Shown: piece after piece, positions 19,530 through 27,206 of the stretch
Layout of the letters: each line of letters starts with the position of its first letter
How positions within the stretch are numbered: the stretch's first letter is position 1
Source: Streptococcus lutetiensis
GTDB taxonomy: Bacteria > Bacillota > Bacilli > Lactobacillales > Streptococcaceae
Direction: 5' to 3'
Length of the DNA: 64,000 nt
Assembly: GCF_900475675.1 (NCBI RefSeq)
Contig: NZ_LS483403.1
Location: 992,001-1,056,000, forward strand
Program-made: the position numbers and the translations under genes
Notes under the pieces: generated by a model
Database searches by the model: none
What the model saw: the letters and a program-made list of their open reading frames with translations, nothing else
What the model was told of the DNA's origin: nothing

Positions 19530-19558
19530 ATTGTAGTTCTTATGAGAACTAATGTCAA
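19530..19558 (-). promoter_or_regulatory. rcrRPQ promoter with a MarR-type operator in the spacer
   Basis: On the minus strand TTGACA and TACAAT are 17 bp apart. Within the spacer and overlapping the -10 edge (19534-19551) lies TAGTTCT-CATA-AGAACTA, a palindrome with perfect 7-bp arms. A repressor bound there would block RNA polymerase directly. Confidence 0.8.
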
Positions 19559-19594
19559 GAAAAAAGTTCTTAGGGCAATTATTTTTTAACCAGT

Positions 19595-19626
19595 AAAAAA
19601 AGAAAAGCTGCACTAACAACTTTTCT
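19595..19626 (-). terminator. Terminator of the deformylase-like gene
   Basis: AGAAAAG and CTTTTCT form a stem with a 14-nt interior (TTGTTAGTGCAG region) followed by T7 on the minus strand. The stop codon at 19625-19627 overlaps the stem. Confidence 0.7.
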
Positions 19627-20035
19627 AGATGATAATACCTTCTAAATGGTCTAGTTCATGCTGACAAATTTGTGCTGCTAAACCAGTCAACGTTAAGCTT
19701 TGTTTATTCCAATTCTTATCCATAAAAGTAACATCGATTTTTTGGTAACGTCGCGTAGGACGAGAGCCTAAAAGTGATAGACAAGACTCTTCAGTGTCAA
19801 AAGGAAGAGATTTATTCGTCATAACTGGATTAAACATCACCAAATCTGCCAAGCCCATATTGACAATAATCACGCGTTTTTTAACACCAATCATATTCGC
19901 TGCCATTCCAATGCAGTTAGCTCGATTCGCATTTAAAGTATCCTGTAAATCTTGGGCTAGATACAAGTCATCTTTTGTAGCTTCTTGCGATTTTTGCGCC
20001 AAAAAAAAGATATCTTTTACAATTTCTCTAATCAT
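19625..20035 (-). CDS. Peptide deformylase-like protein with altered active-site motif I
   Basis: A 136-residue member of the peptide deformylase family, shorter than active type II enzymes (about 200 residues). The metal-binding HELDH (QHELDHLEG) and the ESCLS version of EGCLS keep the Cys and two His ligands. Motif I, normally GxAAxQIG, reads GMAANMIG, so the catalytic Gln is Met. From memory, S. pneumoniae has a comparable second homologue (defA) without measurable activity. Its ATG overlaps the stop of the frameshifted acetyltransferase gene upstream (ATGA). Deformylase activity is doubtful. Confidence 0.8.
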   Translation of the reverse strand: MIREIVKDIFFLAQKSQEATKDDLYLAQDLQDTLNANRANCIGMAANMIGVKKRVIIVNMGLADLVMFNPVMTNKSLPFDTEESCLSLLGSRPTRRYQKIDVTFMDKNWNKQSLTLTGLAAQICQHELDHLEGIII

Positions 20036-20540
20036 GATTTCTCCAAAAATAATTCCATAATGTCAAAATCGATAGACTCGCCATCAATTTCCATAAAGCC
20101 TTCAAGGGTTCCAATCCTACGAAAACCTAAACTTTCATAAAGGTGAATAGCACCCTTGTTATCAGTCCGAACTTCAAGTGAGAGAATTTTAAGACCAGAT
20201 TGTCGACTAAGATTGATTAAGCGTGTTAAGAGTTTACGGCCAATGCCTCTATTCCAATAGTTTTTTTAACTGCAATTCCAATTTCTGCGCGGTGTGATAA
20301 ACGTTTTTTTCGAAAACTTCTACAATTGCAAGTTCCAACAATTTGGCCATTTCCTTCAGTTAATAAAAAATAAGATGTCTTGGCATTTTGAAATTTTACT
20401 AAGATTTTCTCTTCCTCAGCAACAGAAGGTCCCATCCCTTCACTACCATAGGAAAGATTGTCTGTTTCCGAACCAACCTGATTACTAAATTCAAGCAGAT
20501 TTTTAGCATCTTTAACAGTTACTTCTCTCACTTCAATCAT
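20032..20540 (-). pseudogene. GNAT acetyltransferase, frameshifted in a poly-A run
   Basis: The N-terminal 100 residues (MIEVREVTVKDAKNLLEFSN to RAEIGIAVKK) and a C-terminal part in the next frame (YWNRGIGRKLLTRLINLSRQ through FMEIDGESIDFDIMELFLEK) together make a normal ~168-residue GNAT protein. The break is at seven T bases (20261-20267, A7 on the coding strand); one more A would restore VKKNYWNRGIG, the acetyl-CoA-binding motif. The rest of the C-terminal frame is intact, so the mutation is recent, a sequencing error, or phase-variable slippage. It overlaps the deformylase-like gene by four bases. Confidence 0.85.
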
Positions 20541-20591
20541 AAGAAGAACCTCTCTTTCACTAAAAACATTATAGCAAATTTTTCAAGCAAC

Positions 20592-20616
20592 CAAAAGAGC
20601 CCACCTAGGTGAGCTC
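20592..20616 (-). terminator. Terminator downstream of gdhA
   Basis: GAGCTCACCT and AGGTGGGCTC pair over ten positions with one G-U wobble and are followed by TTTTGG on the minus strand. The T tract is short. Confidence 0.6.
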
Positions 20617-20697
20617 GATTCAGTTATTTGATATTAGAGAATTAATTTAAGACAAAATGGCTTGTTGGATCCGTCTGTACGGTTCTAAGGTAATATG

Positions 20698-22088
<1,391 letters not shown>

Positions 22089-22094
22089 TTAAAT

Positions 22095-22123
22095 ACTATA
22101 AATTTTCTGAATATTTCTGTCAA
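22095..22123 (-). promoter_or_regulatory. gdhA promoter with a CodY box in the spacer
   Basis: On the minus strand TTGACA (22118-22123) and TATAGT (22095-22100) are 17 bp apart. The spacer (22101-22115) reads AATTTTCTGAATATT, 14 of 15 positions of the CodY consensus AATTTTCWGAAAATT. CodY bound there would repress gdhA when branched-chain amino acids are plentiful. Confidence 0.8.
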
Positions 22124-22161
22124 GCATTTACAGTAACTTTTCTAAAAAAATTTTATTTTGA

Positions 22162-22178
22162 TGTTATAAAACATTACA
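22162..22178. promoter_or_regulatory. GlnR box 2 upstream of gdhA
   Basis: TGTTATAAAACATTACA is a second exact TGTNA-N7-TNACA match, about 40 bp upstream of the -35. Paired GlnR sites suggest looping or cooperative binding. It could also touch the divergent DUF308 promoter. Confidence 0.7.
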
Positions 22179-22283
22179 TCTTATGTCACTTAGTTTTTTT
22201 CTAACTCTCTAATCTATAACTTCTAACAATCTTTTTTTCGTGATTTGTGGTATGATTAAGGTGACAATATAGGAGGTAACATT

Positions 22284-22781
22284 ATGAAAGGTTTATCACT
22301 TTGGTCAGGGATTATCGCCCTAATTATCGGACTTTTTCTCTTTATTCATCCCTTCACGACTACAGCCATGATTGGTTGGATTATCGCCATTATTATTTTC
22401 TTGTCTGGATTCACAAGTCTCTTTATGTATTCAAGTAGCGTTAATCGTTCACTTTGGTACTTGCTACAAGGTATCTTGTCCATTGTTTTTGGGATTATCC
22501 TGCTATCTAGCTCAGTTATGTCTCTATCAAATGCTGTTATGACCATTGTTGCTTATTGGATTTTAATTAGTGGTATTTTACGTTTGATTGGTGGTTTTCA
22601 AATGAAAAAAGCTGGATTCTTTGATGCCAATCGTTTCTTAGGTTCAGCTGTTCTTGCCATTCTTCTGGGAATATTCCTCCTATTTAATCCAACTTTGTCA
22701 GCTATCTTTGTTGGTCGTTTGGCAGGTCTTCTTCTAGTGGCTGTCGGCGTTTCTGGTATTAGTTTTTCATTTAAATTGTAA
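22284..22781 (+). CDS. DUF308 (HdeD-like) membrane protein
   Basis: A 165-residue protein with about six closely packed hydrophobic segments and almost no polar loops, matching the DUF308/HdeD family. Related proteins in enterobacteria affect acid resistance, but the role in streptococci is unknown. AGGAGG lies seven bases before the ATG. It is divergent from gdhA and ends at a strong terminator shared with queF. Confidence 0.8.
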   Translation: MKGLSLWSGIIALIIGLFLFIHPFTTTAMIGWIIAIIIFLSGFTSLFMYSSSVNRSLWYLLQGILSIVFGIILLSSSVMSLSNAVMTIVAYWILISGILRLIGGFQMKKAGFFDANRFLGSAVLAILLGIFLLFNPTLSAIFVGRLAGLLLVAVGVSGISFSFKL

Positions 22782-22788
22782 TCAACAA

Positions 22789-22819
22789 AACCCTCGGAAA
22801 AATACGAGGGTTATTTTTT
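22789..22819. terminator. Bidirectional terminator between DUF308 gene and queF
   Basis: AACCCTCG and CGAGGGTT form an 8-bp stem with an A-rich loop, followed by T6 on the plus strand and TTTTG on the minus strand. The queF stop lies at its edge. Confidence 0.85.
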
Positions 22820-23309
22820 AGCGATTATCAATGGTTCCTGGATACAAATCGTGGTTCATCAAGCGGTAATCTGCCATTTTTTCATACTTGGTACCAGGTT
22901 TTCCGTAGTTAAAATACGGATCGATTGACAAGCCACCACGTGGAGTGAATTTTCCCCAAACCTTAAGATAACGTGGTTGCAGTAAATCAATCAAGTCTTT
23001 ACCAATGGTGTTGATACAATTTTCATGGAAATCACCATGATTACGGTAGCTAAATAGATAAAGTTTCAATGATTTTGATTCGACACAAAGTTTATCAGGA
23101 ATATATGAGAGATAAATCGTTGCAAAATCTGGCTGACCTGTAATCGGACATAGTGAGGTAAACTCAGGACAATTGAATTTAATAGAGTAACCATTATCGA
23201 CATGACGATTGTCAAATGATTCAAGAATACTTGGATCATAGTCATATTTATACTTGGTATTTTGATTTCCCAGCAGGGTTAAATTTTTCATTTCATCTGT
23301 TCTAGTCAT
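22818..23309 (-). CDS. queF: 7-cyano-7-deazaguanine (preQ0) reductase
   Basis: Reduces preQ0 to preQ1 with NADPH in queuosine synthesis. The 163-residue unimodular QueF has the nucleophile Cys and proton-donor Asp in [14 protein letters not shown] and the family motif [20 protein letters not shown]. The reading frame is intact and AAGGA lies about seven bases upstream of the ATG. It ends the queC-D-E-F operon. Two upstream enzymes, QueC and QueE, are broken by stops, so QueF may have no internally made substrate. Confidence 0.93.
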   Translation of the reverse strand: MTRTDEMKNLTLLGNQNTKYKYDYDPSILESFDNRHVDNGYSIKFNCPEFTSLCPITGQPDFATIYLSYIPDKLCVESKSLKLYLFSYRNHGDFHENCINTIGKDLIDLLQPRYLKVWGKFTPRGGLSIDPYFNYGKPGTKYEKMADYRLMNHDLYPGTIDNR

Positions 23310-23329
23310 TAAAATTTCCTTTTAAATTC

Positions 23330-23440
23330 CATTTTTCTTATCAAATATCAGTATAATTGTGGCAAGACGTGCACGCTTTGCCACTTGAATCGGTTATAGT
23401 GCTCTCCCCAAATCGGCGTAAGCAATTAAGCTGCGCTTTA
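23330..23440 (-). pseudogene. Duplicated, decayed fragment of the queE 3' end
   Basis: This stretch between queE and queF is a diverged copy of the last ~110 bp of queE (23470-23580). On the minus strand it reads KAQLNCLRRFGEST, against EAQLNRLRQLWETV in queE; further on, in another frame, VHVLPQLY matches VRVLPQLHTLLYDN. The copy is frameshifted and ends early. It lacks an independent start, so it is a remnant of a partial tandem duplication or a recombination scar. Confidence 0.75.
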
Positions 23441-23458
23441 TTCATTTAAATCTCCATT

Positions 23459-24178
23459 TTAAACGCCACGTTTATTATCATAAAGTAATGTATGCAGTTG
23501 TGGCAAAACTCGCACACTTTTCCATTCTGTGTCAGCTGCCACTGTTTCCCAAAGCTGACGTAGACGATTAAGCTGTGCTTCTACAATATTTCCAGAAGCA
23601 TGTGGTTCAGGATTTCCAGCCGATAAATACAAAACATCAGGCTGATAACGTTTTTGAATCATTTTAGCAAATGTTAAATCCTCATCATTAAAGACAGGAA
23701 TTCTAAAAGTGACTTGGTCTTCATCCAACTGAGACACAATAAAATCAAGTATTTCAAAATTCACAGTCATCTAGCTTGATGGTGGTTTTGGACTAAGAGT
23801 GACTTGGTCGATGTCTTTTAGCCAAGTCTGCCAACGAGACCCTTGTGTTTCAATCCCCAGTGTCACACCACGCGCTTTTAACTTAACAACCAATTCCCCC
23901 ATATTAGCTTTAGCTCCTAAAAGACAGGGATTACCACCTGACAAAGTTACATAGTCATAAGATCCCAACTTATCTAGCTCTGTAATAATTTCATCAGCAG
24001 TCATACGTTTTGGCTTTTCTGAACCATCCCAAGTAAAAACTGAGTCACACCAAGCACAGTGATAATCACAAACAGCTGTTCTGACAAACATGGTCTTTTG
24101 ACCAATTGCTCATCCTTCTCCTTGAAAAGTTGGTCCGAAAATTTCTAGCACAGGAATCATTAGTGGACGCTTAGTCAT
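23459..24178 (-). pseudogene. queE: queE (7-carboxy-7-deazaguanine synthase) with two in-frame stops
   Basis: The full frame from ATG 24178 is 239 codons, the normal streptococcal QueE length, and begins MTKRPLMIPVLEIFGPTFQG. Codon 23 is TGA (24110-24112) in GEG-stop-AIGQKTMFVRT, and a TAG at 23771-23773 interrupts KPPSS-stop-MTVNFEILD. The radical-SAM cluster CDYHCAWCD is intact, but the usual RTAGCDY reads RTAVCDY. Two stops plus a substitution at a conserved Gly mark a pseudogene. The start overlaps queD by eight bases. Confidence 0.92.
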
Positions 24179-24617
24179 CTAAAAGCCACTCCCTTCTGAA
24201 CTCAGCATATGAACTTGGTGTTTCACACAAATGGACATATTCTACTCTAATTTCACGTTCCTTTGGCAAATGCTTCGCTACCTGCTCAAAAATCCAATAA
24301 ACCATATTTTCAGCCGTTGTATTCATATAAGGCAAGCTTTCATTAAGGTAACGATGGTCCAAATGCGGCTCCAAATGTTCTTTATAAATCTGCTTAATAT
24401 CTCCAAAATCAACTGATATGCCACGTTCATCAAACCAACCCGAAACAGCAATTTTCAAACGGTAAATGTGTCCATGAACCGCCTTACACTTGCCATCATA
24501 ATTGAACAAATGATGGGCCAAATCAAAAGTGAACTCCTTTGAAACCATAACGCGTCGAGGACAATAGGCCAGTGATTCACCAGCTGGTTCTTTAATTTCC
24601 TTTGGAGCCAAAAACAT
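24171..24617 (-). CDS. queD: 6-carboxytetrahydropterin synthase
   Basis: Converts dihydroneopterin triphosphate to 6-carboxytetrahydropterin, the second committed step to preQ0. The 148-residue protein retains zinc ligands (LAHHLFNYDG and KAVHGHIYRL), the catalytic Cys (GKCKAVHGH) and the LDHRYLNE and CETPSSYAEF motifs. It appears intact, between a broken queC (1-nt overlap) and a broken queE (8-nt overlap). It may still be made, but its product has no complete route onward here. Confidence 0.92.
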   Translation of the reverse strand: MFLAPKEIKEPAGESLAYCPRRVMVSKEFTFDLAHHLFNYDGKCKAVHGHIYRLKIAVSGWFDERGISVDFGDIKQIYKEHLEPHLDHRYLNESLPYMNTTAENMVYWIFEQVAKHLPKEREIRVEYVHLCETPSSYAEFRREWLLDD

Positions 24618-25270
24618 TAAGTCTTACCTCTTCTTGCCAAGTATTTTTCAAGACCTGCTTGACGAAGTTTGCATGATGGACATTCCCCACAACCGCTTCC
24701 TTTGATACCGTTATAGCATGTCAAAGTTTTTTCACGGACGTAGTCAAATTTTCCAAGTTTATTTGCCAATTCCCAAGTTTCTGATTTATCAAGCCACATG
24801 AGAGGAGTTTGAATAACAAAGTTATAATCCATGGCAAGGTTCAAAGTCATATTAAGTGATTTGACAAAGGTATCACGACAATCAGGGTATCCTGAAAAGT
24901 CTGTTTCATAAACCCCAGTGATAATGTCAGTAATCCCAAGTCGTTTGGCAAGCACTGCAGCAAATGATAAGAACAAATGATTTCGCCCGTCAACAAAGGT
25001 ATTTGGCACATCATCGTCTGGATTTTCAATCTCAATATAACGTGTCAATGCATTTTCCGTTAATTGCCCAAGCAATGACATATCAAGCAAGTGATTTTTA
25101 ACACCTTACTCAGCAGCAATATGTTTGGCAACTTCGATTTCAAGACTGTGACATTGACCATAATTAAAAGTCACTGTTTCGACGTGTTCATAATGCTCTA
25201 AAGCCCAAAATAGGCAAGTTGTGGACTCTTGTCCGCCACTAAAGCCGACAAGTGCTGGTTGACGTTTCAT
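24617..25270 (-). pseudogene. queC: queC (preQ0 synthase) with a nonsense codon
   Basis: The frame from ATG 25270 would give the usual 217 residues, starting [20 protein letters not shown]. Codon 55 is TAA (25106-25108) in [19 protein letters not shown], where Gln (CAA) would be expected. The PP-loop SGGxDS reads SGGQES, so the conserved Asp is Glu, and YGQRHS reads YGQCHS. The C-terminal zinc motif [10 protein letters not shown] is intact. The downstream part could only be made by re-initiation at an internal Met, without the ATP-binding loop. Confidence 0.9.
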
Positions 25271-25299
25271 TTCAATATCTCTTTTCTAATATATCTGGG

Positions 25300-25396
25300 C
25301 AAAGAAGAAGCCCCTATGGGAATCCACAGGGGCGCTAATTTCAGTCATTAGGCTGTTTTTTTAGCGATGGCTTTTCTCAAACATCGTTATTATTAC
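25300..25396 (-). promoter_or_regulatory. Structured que-operon leader, candidate preQ1-I riboswitch with terminator
   Basis: After the promoter the leader holds a 5-bp stem (CGATG at 25382-25386, CATCG at 25365-25369) with a 12-nt loop, followed at once by CTAAAAAAACAG. That is the layout of a class I preQ1 aptamer: short stem, loop ending in C, A-rich tail. Next come TTAGCG, which can pair with CGCTAA overlapping the stem's 3' strand, and a 10-bp terminator hairpin (25310-25333) with TTCTTCTTT. The tail-loop pairing is weak (UUG/CAG), so the ligand class is uncertain. Confidence 0.5.
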
Positions 25397-25402
25397 TTAA
25401 TA

Positions 25403-25431
25403 ATCATATCATCTTTATGAAAGATATTCAA
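25403..25431 (-). promoter_or_regulatory. queC operon promoter
   Basis: TTGAAT and TATGAT are 17 bp apart on the minus strand. The -35 begins a few bases after the stop of the ABC exporter gene at 25435. The resulting 5' leader is about 125 nt. Confidence 0.7.
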
Positions 25432-25434
25432 TGG

Positions 25435-27204
25435 CTAATTGTTTTTAGCAAATTGACTATTGTATAAATCGTAATAGAAACCTTTAGCGGCTAGAAGGCT
25501 TTCATGGTTTCCTTGCTCAACAATCTGACCATTGTTTAGCACCAAGATTTTATCAGCATCTTGAATAGTTGACAAGCGGTGTGCAATCACAAAGCTTGTA
25601 CGACCTTCCATCAATTTCTCCATAGCCTTTTGAATCAAGAGTTCAAGTCGCGTATCAACGGATGAAGTTGCTTCATCCAAGATCAAGATTTTAGGATCAG
25701 CAAGCAAAGCACGCGCAATGGTCAAGAGTTGTTTTTGACCAAGTGAGACATTGCTTGATTCTTGATTCATTTCCATATTGTAACCACCTGGAAGGGTGCG
25801 GATAAAGTGATCAACGTTAGCGGCTTTTGCGGCTGCCACGATTTCTTCATCTGTCGCATCCAAATTACCAAAACGAAGGTTTTCTTTGATACTTGCTTCA
25901 TAAAGCCAAGCATCTTGTAAGACCATTCCAAATTGTTTGCGATAATCTTGGCGTGACAAATTACGAATATCGTGACCATCGACCTTAATGCAACCATCCG
26001 TTACATCGTAAAATCGCATCAAAAGATTAATCAGCGTTGTCTTACCAGCACCAGTTGGTCCGACAATAGCAACCATTTCACCCGGTTTAACCTCTAAGTC
26101 AAAGTTATGAATCAATGGTTTATCAGCAACATATTGGAAAGATACATTTTCAAAGGTTACTTGACCAGACAAGTCATGTACTAGTTTTTCAGTCACTTGT
26201 GCTGCTTCCTCTGGCTCATCCAAGACTTCAAAAATACGGTCAAGTGATGATTTAGCACTTTGAAGAACACTAGCTAATTGGGTAATGGTTTGAACTGGTT
26301 GACTCACTTGCCAAACATATTGAACAAAAGCTTGCATATTACCAACAGTTAGCTGACCAGAAAGAACTTGAAGAGCACCCAAAACGGCAATAATCAGGTA
26401 AGCCATATCTGAAATAGCACTTAAAACTGGCATCATAATTCCAGAAATGAAGCTTGCTTTAAAGCCAACTTCTTGTAAATTCTGAGTAATCTCACGAAAT
26501 TCTTGGCTAGAGATTTCTTCACGTCCATAAAGTTTAATGACATTAAAACCAGACAGATTTTCTTGAACAAAACCATTCATATCACCAAGTGCGTCTGCTT
26601 GTTCCTTAAAGTAAGGTTGCGATTTGCCCAAGATGAATTTAGCACTAAGGTAAGTAATCGGAATAATGGCAATGACGACCAAAGCAAGACGCCAATTCAA
26701 ATAAAGCACCATGCAAATAACCAATGTAATGGTCGTAAATGCTTCGATGATACGAAGGAAACTTTGTTGAAGCGCATTTGACACTGTTTCAACATCTGAT
26801 GTAAAACGTCCCAAGACGTTCCCAAATTGCTGACTGTCGAAGTAAGAAACTGGAATCTTATTAATTTTTTCACTTAAATCACGACGCAAATCATGAATAG
26901 TCTTTTGCACCGCTTTGGTAATGAAAAAGTTTGAACCATAGCTACTTAGCCCATAACCCATACCACGGACAAAGTAAAGCACCAAAATAATAGCAATATA
27001 AGAGATGTTAAGATGAGCACCAGCCACACCATGAGCCATATCCATAAGATTTGACGTCAATTCAGTGATTGCAAGACCAAGTACAAATGGCTCCAGTACA
27101 CTCATAACACTGCTAAAGATTTTTAGAAAAACAGCCAAGAAAAGTGCACCTTTATATTGTCGGAGATAATCCCATAAACGTAGAAAAACATTTCGTTTCG
27201 ACAT
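25435..27204 (-). CDS. Heterodimeric ABC exporter subunit, consensus ATPase site (RcrQ paralogue)
   Basis: A 589-residue half-transporter: six membrane segments, then an ATPase with Walker A GPTGAGKTTLINLLMRFYDV, signature VSLGQKQLLTIARALL, Walker B ILILDEATSSVD with the catalytic Glu, and VIAHRLST. It closely resembles RcrQ at 15460-17232, including the LMEGRTSFVIAHRLSTI stretch. Its partner, two bases upstream, has the degenerate site. Substrate is unknown; multidrug or peptide export is typical for the family. No MarR gene accompanies this pair. Confidence 0.88.
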   Translation of the reverse strand: MSKRNVFLRLWDYLRQYKGALFLAVFLKIFSSVMSVLEPFVLGLAITELTSNLMDMAHGVAGAHLNISYIAIILVLYFVRGMGYGLSSYGSNFFITKAVQKTIHDLRRDLSEKINKIPVSYFDSQQFGNVLGRFTSDVETVSNALQQSFLRIIEAFTTITLVICMVLYLNWRLALVVIAIIPITYLSAKFILGKSQPYFKEQADALGDMNGFVQENLSGFNVIKLYGREEISSQEFREITQNLQEVGFKASFISGIMMPVLSAISDMAYLIIAVLGALQVLSGQLTVGNMQAFVQYVWQVSQPVQTITQLASVLQSAKSSLDRIFEVLDEPEEAAQVTEKLVHDLSGQVTFENVSFQYVADKPLIHNFDLEVKPGEMVAIVGPTGAGKTTLINLLMRFYDVTDGCIKVDGHDIRNLSRQDYRKQFGMVLQDAWLYEASIKENLRFGNLDATDEEIVAAAKAANVDHFIRTLPGGYNMEMNQESSNVSLGQKQLLTIARALLADPKILILDEATSSVDTRLELLIQKAMEKLMEGRTSFVIAHRLSTIQDADKILVLNNGQIVEQGNHESLLAAKGFYYDLYNSQFAKNN

Positions 27205-27206
27205 TC

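Noticed and set aside
24110..24112. TGA in queE as a selenocysteine or programmed readthrough site
   Set aside because: A second stop (TAG) and a change at a conserved Gly in the same gene make decay more likely; no Sec machinery is seen.
25300..25396. preQ1-II riboswitch in the que leader
   Set aside because: The characteristic larger stem-loop and conserved blocks of the class II aptamer are absent; class I layout fits better.
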